Source: an uncultured Chlorobiota bacterium
GTDB taxonomy: Bacteria; Bacteroidota; Kapaibacteriia; OLB7
DNA: 13,341 nucleotides
Reading direction: 5' to 3'
Assembly: GCA_946481475.1 (NCBI GenBank)
Contig: CAMLOB010000038.1
Coordinates: 1 to 13,341 of the forward strand
A program made the position numbers and the translations under genes. The notes below the pieces were generated by a model that was not told the origin of the DNA, made no database searches, and saw nothing but the letters and a program-made list of their open reading frames with translations. Each line of letters begins with the position of its first letter. The stretch's first letter is position 1. This document shows, one piece after another, positions 5,877 to 12,519 of this stretch.

Positions 5877-7703
5877 TCACAGGCCCAACATGCTCTCACG
5901 CAACTCCAGTGCCTTACCGGTCGCCTCCTGATCGGGAAAGAACCCGCCGAATCGCCAGTCATGCAACTGAAGAGGGAGTTCCTGTTCGCTCTCCTCCCGT
6001 CTGACCTTCAACGTAATCTCTTCTCCCGGAAACTGCGCCAGCCAGATGCCGAAACGAATCGGCAGAATTTCAAGCGAACCGACCGGCTGCCACTCGCCGT
6101 CACCGACCCGCACAGCAGTGATAACGTCATTTTTCATCAATCCGCTCTTCTCGGCACTCCCCCCTTCGGAGACGGCCCGCACCTTCCAGTCTCCGTCGGA
6201 CCTCGTAATGCGCGCCTTGATCTCCGGCACCATCACAATCTCCAGTCCGATCTTCGGGAAAACTTCGTCGAAAGGCAACGGCTCGGTTCCGGCGATATAT
6301 TTGCGATAGAACTCTCCGAGTTTTGCGCCGGTCGCCTTTTCAATGATCGGGATAATATCCTCATCGGCAAACTCCTTGTCTCCGGTGTGGTCGCCGTACT
6401 CGCGGTTGAAATAGAGGATGGCGTCGTCCAGCGATTTCCGGTTGTCGGTCTGCAAGCGGATCTCCGCATCCAGCATCAGGCCCAGCACGGGACCTTTGGT
6501 ATAGAGCGAGACGATATCGTCCAGAGGGCGCCATGGGAGATCACGGCTGAGTGTGGTGATCGACTCGGCCTGCCGGATCTGATAGAGTTCGGAGATATGA
6601 GAACTGAACGTGTTGAAGAAATCCCCCGGGGGTCTCAACCCGTGGCGCAGCAGCAACAGCCGGGCGTAGTACTCGGTCAATCCTTCATGAAACCAGAGAG
6701 ATTCCGTGCGGGGCAGATGCTGGTAGTCGAACGGACCGAGAGCGTCGACGTGGAAACGCTTCGGACTCCAGAGATGCCAGTACTCGTGGGAGATCACCGG
6801 CTGCATCATTTCCGAGAGATAGTCTTCTCCGAACCAGGGCATCTGATAAGTGGAGCTGTTCCCGTGTTCAAGCGCCCCGTACCCCTGATCCGCCGCCGAC
6901 GGTCTGACGAAATAGTACTGGAAGAGATAGCGGTCGTACGGCATCTCTCCGAAAAACTTGCTGTAGAGCCGGACGACATCCGCAGTCGTTTTCACCAGAT
7001 GCTCTCCCGCCTCATCACCGATCGGCTGCGGTGCGCTCACCGTCACGGTGTGAGGTATCCCCTCCACTTCAAACTCCCACTGCTGGAAATTCCCCATCTG
7101 TACCGGAGCATCGGCCAGTTCATCGTAGTTGTCGGCACTGAAGGTCCCATCTTTCCCCTTCACCGGATCCAGAGCGACGGCAAGTCGCCACCCCGGCGGA
7201 GGGACGTAGGTGACGGTATACGGAATCTCCTTGAATCCGTCCGGATAGCCGAACAGAGCCGGGCCGTTTGCAAAGGCGAGTTGTGCCGAGTCTTCGATAT
7301 CCGACAGACCGAACCAGGGGCTGCTCTCCAGAACTTCGATGTCGTCCACAAGGTAGGAGATCCGAAAACGCTTCGGCGGCTTCGGAATCCGGTAGGTGCT
7401 GCTGTCGACCATGATAACCTTCAGAGCCTTCCCTCCGTCGGTCTGCGCCGAGAAGCCGGAGACGAAGTTCCCGTAGTTGACCACATCGTAGGCACCGGGA
7501 GCCCAGATCGGAAAGTGGAACGTCATCGTGTCGGGTGTGATCCCCTCAACCTCTGCCGAGACGCTGAAGGTCTCCGAGACCGGATCGGGAATCGAGACAT
7601 TGTAGGCGATCCGCTGGGCGTATCCGTTCGGAACAGCAAGAAGGGAGAGAAGGACAACGAGAGGAACAAAGAAGGATGAACGATGCGCTGATCGGAGATT
7701 CAT
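5877..7703 (-). CDS. Exported M61-family peptidase with PDZ domain
   Basis: A 608-residue metallopeptidase of the M61 (glycyl aminopeptidase) family. It has a signal peptide (residues 1-29, FFVPLVVLLSLLAVPNGYA before Gln30), the beta-rich M61 N-terminal domain (about 32-200), and the conserved GALEH (276-280). The zinc site is HEYWH (His306, Glu307, His310) followed by LWSPKR, with Glu340 in WFHEGLTEYY as third ligand. A PDZ domain follows at about 495-575 (VSEGGSAEKSGLMKNDVI). All catalytic residues are present. Known members cleave N-terminal Gly or Ala from peptides; the substrate here is unknown. The start has no visible Shine-Dalgarno site, the leader being ATTATCCATCATACGTTT. It precedes the S66 gene by 46 bp and probably shares its transcript, so two peptide-acting envelope enzymes are made together. 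Confidence 0.93.
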   Translation of the reverse strand: MNLRSAHRSSFFVPLVVLLSLLAVPNGYAQRIAYNVSIPDPVSETFSVSAEVEGITPDTMTFHFPIWAPGAYDVVNYGNFVSGFSAQTDGGKALKVIMVDSSTYRIPKPPKRFRISYLVDDIEVLESSPWFGLSDIEDSAQLAFANGPALFGYPDGFKEIPYTVTYVPPPGWRLAVALDPVKGKDGTFSADNYDELADAPVQMGNFQQWEFEVEGIPHTVTVSAPQPIGDEAGEHLVKTTADVVRLYSKFFGEMPYDRYLFQYYFVRPSAADQGYGALEHGNSSTYQMPWFGEDYLSEMMQPVISHEYWHLWSPKRFHVDALGPFDYQHLPRTESLWFHEGLTEYYARLLLLRHGLRPPGDFFNTFSSHISELYQIRQAESITTLSRDLPWRPLDDIVSLYTKGPVLGLMLDAEIRLQTDNRKSLDDAILYFNREYGDHTGDKEFADEDIIPIIEKATGAKLGEFYRKYIAGTEPLPFDEVFPKIGLEIVMVPEIKARITRSDGDWKVRAVSEGGSAEKSGLMKNDVITAVRVGDGEWQPVGSLEILPIRFGIWLAQFPGEEITLKVRREESEQELPLQLHDWRFGGFFPDQEATGKALELRESMLGL

Positions 7704-7798
7704 AAACGTATGATGGATAATAGATGAAGGATCCGTACGATGGCGTTGAGACGAAAACGTTTCCGGAAAGTTACCCCGATATTCCGGCTTTCAAACAG

Positions 7799-7836
7799 AC
7801 CGGACGATTGAAACGCTCAGGTCTCAATCGTCCGGT
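7799..7836 (-). terminator. Perfect 13-bp stem-loop downstream of the thioredoxin-like gene
   Basis: ACCGGACGATTGA (7799-7811) and TCAATCGTCCGGT (7824-7836) are perfect reverse complements around a 12-base loop. It starts 40 nt after the stop of the minus-strand thioredoxin-like gene and lies 96 bp before the M61 start. On the minus strand it is followed by GTCTGTTTGAAAG, a poor T-tract. It could be a weak terminator, a 3'-end-stabilising hairpin or an operator for the M61 gene. The structure is certain; the role is not. The rest of 7704-7876 shows nothing recognisable. Confidence 0.5.
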
Positions 7837-7876
7837 TCCAGTTATATGTTCTCTTCGATCGGAAGGAGAAACATTT

Positions 7877-8404
7877 TTATTCTTCTGACGTGCCGCTCCC
7901 CTCGGTCGCGGTGTTCTGGGCTGTGATGAAGTCCTGGAACGTAGTGGTCAGATGATGATCGCCGCCGAAGAAGCGAAGGATCAGCAGAAACGATTTCGGA
8001 TCCTTGTATCCCGGCATCAGCGTCAACACTTCGGATTGTTCATTGACGAACCCCGTAGCCGGATACCCTCGCACCTGCCACGCTGCGGCAAACTGCCGGG
8101 CCGAGTAGGTCTCGCCGTCGTAGACCACCGAGTCCCCTTTCTCCGGGTTGAACTTCACGGCCAGGAAATGCTCGTTCATGTAGGCGGCCACGCTGCTGTC
8201 GGCGTAGGTGTCGCGGTCCATCCTCTTGCACCAGCCGCACCAGTCGGTATAGAAGTCGATCAGAATCTTCTTATCGGACTTCCCGACCTCCGCAAGGGCG
8301 GTGTTGATGTCCAGCCACGTGATTCCAGCGCTCTTCTCCTGCGCCTGGATATTGAACCCCAGCAGGGAAAGGAAGAGGGCGGTAACGAGGGTTTTTCCGT
8401 TCAT
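7877..8404 (-). CDS. Exported thioredoxin-like protein (CGWC)
   Basis: A 175-residue periplasmic thioredoxin-fold protein. A signal peptide (NGKTLVTALFLSLLGFNIQA) ends before Gln22. The domain has FYTDWCGWCKRMDRDTY with the redox pair Cys56-Gly-Trp-Cys59, and the cis-proline loop VRGYPATGFV (Pro105). The CGWCK...MDRDTY pattern fits the 'thioredoxin_7'/DUF255-like group, often involved in disulfide reduction or protein folding in the envelope; the partner is unknown. The ATG at 8404 is chosen because ACGGAG lies about 8 bases before it and it begins the signal peptide. The frame stays open upstream to 8647, but that part reads through palindromic repeats and is not protein-like. It follows the HHEDFTGQ gene after a 269-bp repeat-filled gap and may have its own promoter. 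Confidence 0.92.
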   Translation of the reverse strand: MNGKTLVTALFLSLLGFNIQAQEKSAGITWLDINTALAEVGKSDKKILIDFYTDWCGWCKRMDRDTYADSSVAAYMNEHFLAVKFNPEKGDSVVYDGETYSARQFAAAWQVRGYPATGFVNEQSEVLTLMPGYKDPKSFLLILRFFGGDHHLTTTFQDFITAQNTATEGSGTSEE

Positions 8405-8520
8405 TGCAATCTCCGTTAAATCTGTGTGGTGATGGGACGTTCGATCACGACCGTCATACTCATCGACATAATATTCATTTTTTTCTTCGCACGAATCAGG
8501 GTATTCGATCAGGGTGCACA

Positions 8521-8641
8521 TCGGGGTAAAAATTTTGGGGCAACGATTCGGGGCAAAAGTTTTTGCCCCCTGTGCGGTCCCGAATCCCTCGTACCCCGTC
8601 CCTCTGGTGCCCTTGATGGGGCAAAGGTTTTTGCCCCCTAC
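8521..8641 (+). repeat. Copies 2 and 3 of the palindromic repeat family
   Basis: GGGGCAAAAGTTTTTGCCCC (8550-8569) and GGGGCAAAGGTTTTTGCCCC (8618-8637) are near-perfect palindromes 68 bp apart. Each is followed by CCT(R)CGGTC-like sequence (CTGTGCGGTC and CTACGGTC). A third degenerate half, GGGGTAAAAATTTTGGGGC, lies at 8523-8541. They fill the gap between the HHEDFTGQ gene and the thioredoxin-like gene. They might serve as terminator-like stems, but have no T-tract beyond the stem on either strand. Confidence 0.8.
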
Positions 8642-8650
8642 GGTCATCCA

Positions 8651-8664
8651 TCCGCCACGGCGGA
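8651..8664 (-). terminator. Short GC hairpin just after the HHEDFTGQ gene
   Basis: TCCGCC (8651-8656) and GGCGGA (8659-8664) form a perfect 6-bp stem with a 2-base centre, 9 bp past the stop codon of the minus-strand gene. There is no T-tract, and the 2-base loop is too short for an RNA hairpin without opening a pair. A terminator role is weakly supported. Confidence 0.25.
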
Positions 8665-8673
8665 CCCTCTCTC

Positions 8674-9960
8674 CTACGTCTTCTGCTTTTTCTTCTTCGC
8701 CGACGGGAACAGGATATTGTTCAGAATCAACCGGTAGCCGGGCGAATTCTTGTGGAGCGCCAGATCGGTCGGCGGGTCGTGGATCGCATGCTGGTAGTCC
8801 TCCGGATCGTGTCCGGCATAGAACGTGAACGTTCCGCGACCGAAGTTTCCGGTAATATACTTTACCTCGTCGGTTCCGTCACGCTCGGCAAGGACGATCA
8901 CGTTCTTTTTGACGAACTCCTTGTGGAAGGCGGTCGTCTGCCCCAGGAACCCGCTGACGACGCCGACGTGGCACTGGGTCAGCATGCTCGGAACCGGGTC
9001 GTGCTTTGCCGAGAAATCGAAGAGAGTGAACCGGTCGTTTGCCGGAGCCGAGTAGAGATTCGGCTGCACGTCGATCGAGGAATATTCGTACTGATACGGG
9101 TCCTGCTCCACCGTGAAGTTTTCAAAGGCCAGCGTCTGCGAGAAGTCCAGCTTGTTCTGCATGTCCGGATCGGCCGGATCGCCGTCGAAGATCGCCGCAC
9201 AGATATCGGTGTTCTGTGCCGCCAGCGCGACATCATACGTGTCGGTGGCCGAGCACATCGCGAAGAGGAATCCTCCGCCGGCAATGTACTCCTTGATCGT
9301 TTTGGCAACATCGAGCTTCAATTGCGAGACCTTCTTGTAGCCGAGCTCCTGTGCGGTCGTCTCCAGCAACGCCACCTGCTGCTGATACCACGGTTCGAAG
9401 CGATGCGTGGCATAGAACTTCCCGTACTGACCGGTAAAGTCCTCGTGATGCAGGTGAAGCCAGTCGTACTCCTTCAGTTTTCCTTCCATCACCTCCTTGT
9501 CCCAGATCTTGTCGTACGGTATCTCGGCATACTCCATCGCCATGGTCACCGCATCGTCCCAGGGCTGAAAGCCTGGTGGAACGTAGACCGCAACTTTCGG
9601 TGCGGTCTCCATCCGGACCACATCCATGTTCGCCGATTCGCTCTGGACTTCGCTGTAGATCACCGCAGCGCCGGCACCGCTGACCGACTCAAAGGTCACC
9701 CCGCGAATCCGGCATTCGGCCGCCAGAAAATCGGCATACTCCACCATGAACGACCCGCCCCGATAATTCAGCAGCCAGTCGACTTCGTATCCCTTCCCGA
9801 GAATCCAGTAGGCAATGCCGTAAGCCTTCAGATGATCGGTCTGGACGTTGTCCATCGGGATCAGAAGCTTCGAGGTCTGCGCATGAAGCGCCGCTCCGCC
9901 GCCCAGGGTCAGCAGGAAAACCAATACCGTCGATCGGATATATCTTTGTCGTCTCGTCAT
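8674..9960 (-). CDS. Exported HHEDFTGQ-family protein, GATase1/ThuA-like (often mislabelled asparagine synthetase B)
   Basis: A 428-residue secreted protein whose family I recognise but whose function is not known to me. The signal peptide (STVLVFLLTLGGGAALHA) ends before Gln28. Conserved-looking blocks are LLIPMDNVQTDHLKAYG (about 32-48), WLLNYRGGSF (62-71), LHLHHEDFTGQYGKFY (168-183), AGGGFLFAMCSATDTYD (227-243) and GRGTFTFYAGHDPEDYQHA (374-392). Cys236 on a GGGFLFAMC turn resembles the nucleophile elbow of class I glutamine amidotransferases and ThuA-like proteins, and His384 lies where a late histidine would be expected. Homologues are, as I recall, labelled 'asparagine synthetase B', but there is no N-terminal catalytic Cys and no AsnB synthetase motif here, and it is exported. 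The tail is KKKKQKT. The start has only a weak GGA before it. Confidence 0.75.
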   Translation of the reverse strand: MTRRQRYIRSTVLVFLLTLGGGAALHAQTSKLLIPMDNVQTDHLKAYGIAYWILGKGYEVDWLLNYRGGSFMVEYADFLAAECRIRGVTFESVSGAGAAVIYSEVQSESANMDVVRMETAPKVAVYVPPGFQPWDDAVTMAMEYAEIPYDKIWDKEVMEGKLKEYDWLHLHHEDFTGQYGKFYATHRFEPWYQQQVALLETTAQELGYKKVSQLKLDVAKTIKEYIAGGGFLFAMCSATDTYDVALAAQNTDICAAIFDGDPADPDMQNKLDFSQTLAFENFTVEQDPYQYEYSSIDVQPNLYSAPANDRFTLFDFSAKHDPVPSMLTQCHVGVVSGFLGQTTAFHKEFVKKNVIVLAERDGTDEVKYITGNFGRGTFTFYAGHDPEDYQHAIHDPPTDLALHKNSPGYRLILNNILFPSAKKKKQKT

Positions 9961-10007
9961 GTTCCAGCGGTTGTTGTTCGGGTGTTCATTCCATCGGGTC
10001 GCGGCCT

Positions 10008-10052
10008 CGGGTATCCTGCAGGGCGCAAGATGTTGCGCCCCTGCGGTTATCG
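10008..10052 (+). repeat. Copy 4 of the palindromic repeat family
   Basis: GCAGGGCGCAA (10018-10028) and TTGCGCCCCTGC (10033-10044) pair around GATG, with one bulged C. The match extends outward through TATCC (10012-10016) and GGTTATC (10045-10051). This is the clearest full-length copy and shares TATCCTGC with copy 1 and CCTRCGG with all copies. It lies between hflX and the HHEDFTGQ gene. Confidence 0.8.
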
Positions 10053-10095
10053 AATCAATCGCAATTCGTCATTCGGCATCCGAAATTTCCGGCAT
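10053..10095 (-). repeat. ATTCGAAATTC-type repeat overlapping the hflX stop
   Basis: Read on the minus strand, GGAAATTTCGGATGCCGAAT continues as GACGAATTGCG. It matches the element next to the glycosyltransferase stop (GAGAATTTCGAATGGCGAAT then GACGG, 12485-12517) at most positions. The hflX stop (TGA, 10069-10071) is inside it. Confidence 0.65.
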
Positions 10096-11403
10096 CCCCT
10101 CCACCTCTTCGGCATGGGCCGCCGCCAGACCTTTCTCGACGTAGTCCCCCATTTTCGGACTGAACCGGAAGTGGAGGTAACCGTATTCCTCGTTGAAAGC
10201 CTTTTCAATCGGATCGATCCACTCGTGCAGCTTCGCCACGTGGTGCCAGTGGGTCATCGGTACGCGGACGATCCGTTCCCCGTAGGTCTCCTCCACCTGC
10301 CGGACAATCTCCTCGCGAAGGGCGTGGACTCCCAGTCCGGTAGCTGCGGAAATCGAAACGCTCTGCGGATAGCGATCGACCAGAGCCCGGAGCCGTTCCT
10401 CCCCCGGTTCGATCAGATCGATCTTGTTAAAGACCATCAGAACCGGAATCTCCCCCGCCCCGATCTCCTTCAACGTCTCCTCGACCACAGCGATCTGCTC
10501 GTGAACGCTCGACGATGAAACGTCAACGACGTGCAGAAGCAGATCGGCCTCCCGCGCTTCGGCGAGCGTTGAATGAAACCCGGCAAGAAGGTGGGAAGGG
10601 AGTTTGCGGATGAATCCGACCGTATCGCTCAGCAGAACCGTCCGTCCCGGCTTCAGCTCCACCTGCCGCACCGTCGTGTCGAGCGTGGCGAAGAGCCGGT
10701 CCTCGGCATGGACCTCGGCCTCCCCCACCAGTTCGTTCATCAGCGTCGATTTGCCTGCGTTCGTGTAGCCGACCAGCGAGACGCGGAACATCTCGTCCCG
10801 TCCCTTCCGCTGCGTCTCCCGCTGCGTCTCGATCTTTGCAAGTTTTTCCCGCAGATGGGCAATCCGTCCCTTGATGATCCGGCGGTCGGTCTCGATCTGC
10901 GTCTCTCCCGGCCCCTTCGTACCGATCCCTCCGTACTGTTTGGAAAGGTGGGTCCACATTCGCGTCAGTCGGGGCATCAGATAGAGAAGCTGGGCAAGTT
11001 CCACCTGCGTGCGGGCTTCGCGTGAACGGGCGCGTGAGGCGAAGATGTCCAGAATCAGACCGCTTCGATCCACCACTTTCCGTTCCAGTTCCCGCTCCAG
11101 ATTCCGGATCTGCACCGGCGAGAGATCGTCGTCGACAATGGCGAGCGTGATCGTCTCATCCTCCTCGATCAGCTTTTTCAGCTCCTCTACTTTCCCTTTC
11201 CCCACATATGTCCCCGTTTCGGGGCGCGGCAGAGACTGGATAACGCGGTGAACCGTGTCGGCTCCGGCGGTATCGGCCAGAAGTTCAAGTTCGGCCAGAT
11301 GCTCCTCGGCCATTTCACGTGTGGTGGGATAGACGATCAGTCCGACCAGGATGGCCCGCTCGCGAGCGTTCGGATCGGGCGAATGAAGTTTTTTCTCGAT
11401 CAA
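10069..11403 (-). CDS. hflX: GTPase HflX
   Basis: A 444-residue ribosome-associated GTPase of the Obg-HflX group, which splits or rescues stalled and heat-damaged ribosomes. The N-terminal HflX domain has YVGKGKVEELK (about 66-76) and the family signature region GGIGTKGPGETQIETDRR (158-175). The G domain carries G1 GYTNAGKST (212-220), G3 DTVGF (260-264), G4 NKID (326-329) and G5 ISAATG (351-356). The start appears to be TTG at 11403: no ATG or GTG lies upstream in frame nearby, and the next Met is residue 31, already inside the domain. The leader is AT-rich (TTTTATTCTTTTTTCAA) with no Shine-Dalgarno site. The last six residues (EISDAE) and the stop fall within a dispersed repeat, so the extreme C-terminus is not ancestral. 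It is probably separate from the upstream phosphorylase gene (168-bp gap). Confidence 0.96.
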   Translation of the reverse strand: MIEKKLHSPDPNARERAILVGLIVYPTTREMAEEHLAELELLADTAGADTVHRVIQSLPRPETGTYVGKGKVEELKKLIEEDETITLAIVDDDLSPVQIRNLERELERKVVDRSGLILDIFASRARSREARTQVELAQLLYLMPRLTRMWTHLSKQYGGIGTKGPGETQIETDRRIIKGRIAHLREKLAKIETQRETQRKGRDEMFRVSLVGYTNAGKSTLMNELVGEAEVHAEDRLFATLDTTVRQVELKPGRTVLLSDTVGFIRKLPSHLLAGFHSTLAEAREADLLLHVVDVSSSSVHEQIAVVEETLKEIGAGEIPVLMVFNKIDLIEPGEERLRALVDRYPQSVSISAATGLGVHALREEIVRQVEETYGERIVRVPMTHWHHVAKLHEWIDPIEKAFNEEYGYLHFRFSPKMGDYVEKGLAAAHAEEVEGMPEISDAE

Positions 11404-11540
11404 ATTGAAAAAAGAATAAAATGTTCGTGTTCGGTATTGAGCGGGGGGTATGACGAAAGACCGGGGAGAAGAATGTGCTCTGCGGAAATCCCGGCCTTCC
11501 TTTCTGCTTCCGCGGCGGCGGATGTCCTGATGGTGAAGGA

Positions 11541-11580
11541 TTTACCACCAAGGTACGAAGGGCATAAAGAATCACGCAGG
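11541..11580 (-). repeat. ACCACCAAGGTACGAAG-type repeat at the phosphorylase stop
   Basis: The plus strand reads TTTACCACCAAGGTACGAAG, then GGCATAAAGAATCACGCAGG. This follows the well-known dispersed pattern 'accaccaaga-cacgaag-cacaaag-aatcacgc' of environmental genomes (from memory). It resembles the purine-rich series at 4561-4594. The stop codon of the phosphorylase (11572-11574) lies at its right end. The rest of 11404-11540 shows no gene or clear signal. Confidence 0.6.
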
Positions 11581-12405
11581 AAGGGAGTTCATGCGGCGGA
11601 CGACCTCGATCATGATCTGCGTCACTTTCGGCTCGGCCCGTCCGGCCGCCTCGATAATCTCCGGAATGCTGACCGGCGCCAGATTGTCCGGGAAACATTC
11701 ATCGGTGATAATCGAGATGCCGAAGACCCGCATGTCCATGTGACGTGCGACGATCACTTCCGGAACCGTGCTCATCCCCACGACGTCGGCGCCGATCCCC
11801 CGCAGGAACCGGTACTCCGCCCGCGTCTCCAGATTCGGCCCGGAGACCGCCACGTAGACTCCGCGATGGACTTTCACCTTCAGGTCGAGCGCCGCCTCCT
11901 CGGCAATCTCCAGAAGCTCGCGACTGTACGGTTCGGACATATCGGGAAAGCGCGGACCGAGCGTATCGTCGTTCGGACCGATCAGCGGATTGTCGCCCAG
12001 CAGGTTGATGTGATCGTCCATCAGCATGATGTCGCCGCGACGGTAGAGCGGGTTCATTCCGCCGCAGGCGTTCGATACCAGAAGAGTCCCGGCCCCGAGC
12101 GCGCGCATCACGCGTACCGGGAAGGTGATCTCCCCCATCGAATATCCCTCGTAGTAGTGGAACCTCCCCTGCATCGCCACAACCGACTTGCCGCCGAGCT
12201 TTCCGAAGATCAATCGTCCGGCATGTGATTCCACCGTCGGCCGAACGAAGCCGGGAATATCTCCGTAAGGGATATCAACCGTCCCTTCGATCGCCTCGGC
12301 AATCCGCCCCAGTCCGGTACCGATGACGATACCGACGTCCGGAACCATATCGGTATGCCGACGAATCGCCGCAACCGCACTCTCGATCTCTTCTCGAAGA
12401 ACCAT
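11572..12405 (-). CDS. punA: Purine nucleoside phosphorylase, trimeric PNP/MTAP family
   Basis: A 277-residue cytoplasmic enzyme that splits purine nucleosides with phosphate into base and (deoxy)ribose 1-phosphate for purine salvage. Motifs, numbered from the ATG at 12405: IGTGLG (28-33), phosphate and ribose site residues in SHAG (His61) and GRFHYYEGYS (Arg81, His83), NACGGMNP (112-119), base-site Glu193 in GPNLETRAE, Met211 in GMSTVPEVIVARH, and Asp235 in ISIITDE. Human PNP has Asn243 at the Asp235 position; Asp there is seen in enzymes that accept 6-aminopurines. ATG 12405 is preferred over TTG 12417. Neither has a Shine-Dalgarno site, because a repeat (ATTTTGAATTTTGC) forms the leader. 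Its stop is at a repeat edge. It is probably transcribed after the glycosyltransferase, 114 bp away, but may have its own promoter. Confidence 0.95.
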   Translation of the reverse strand: MVLREEIESAVAAIRRHTDMVPDVGIVIGTGLGRIAEAIEGTVDIPYGDIPGFVRPTVESHAGRLIFGKLGGKSVVAMQGRFHYYEGYSMGEITFPVRVMRALGAGTLLVSNACGGMNPLYRRGDIMLMDDHINLLGDNPLIGPNDDTLGPRFPDMSEPYSRELLEIAEEAALDLKVKVHRGVYVAVSGPNLETRAEYRFLRGIGADVVGMSTVPEVIVARHMDMRVFGISIITDECFPDNLAPVSIPEIIEAAGRAEPKVTQIMIEVVRRMNSLPA

Positions 12406-12410
12406 GGATC

Positions 12411-12519
12411 GATGCAAAATTCAAAATGAAAAATTCAAAGGATGTCGTCCGAACCCCTCCACCACTCGCCAGTTGAAAATCGACATTCGAAAACCGTCAT
12501 TCGCCATTCGAAATTCTCG
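12411..12519 (-). repeat. ATTCAAAATGAAAAATTC / ATTCGAAA repeats between two genes
   Basis: Nearly the whole gap is repeat. AAAATTCAAAATGAAAAATT (12416-12435) abuts the phosphorylase start. CGACATTCGAAAACCGTCAT then TCGCCATTCGAAATTC (12481-12516) abuts the glycosyltransferase stop. The second part resembles the element over the hflX stop. Strings of this type are widespread intergenic repeats in environmental genomes, from memory. There is no coding signal. Confidence 0.7.

Noticed and set aside
5493..7679. A 728-codon open frame on the plus strand opposite the M61 and S66 genes
   Set aside because: It is antisense to two genes with intact motifs, its translation is rich in Arg, Gln and His with no domain pattern, and such frames arise from GC-rich codon bias on the other strand.
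8405..8647. An 81-residue N-terminal extension of the thioredoxin-like protein
   Set aside because: It translates palindromic repeat sequence and would bury the signal peptide. The ATG at 8404 has a ribosome-binding site and starts the signal.
8752..10518. A 588-codon open frame on the plus strand opposite hflX and the HHEDFTGQ gene
   Set aside because: It runs straight through a palindromic repeat and an intergenic gap and is antisense to two well-supported genes. No recognisable domain.
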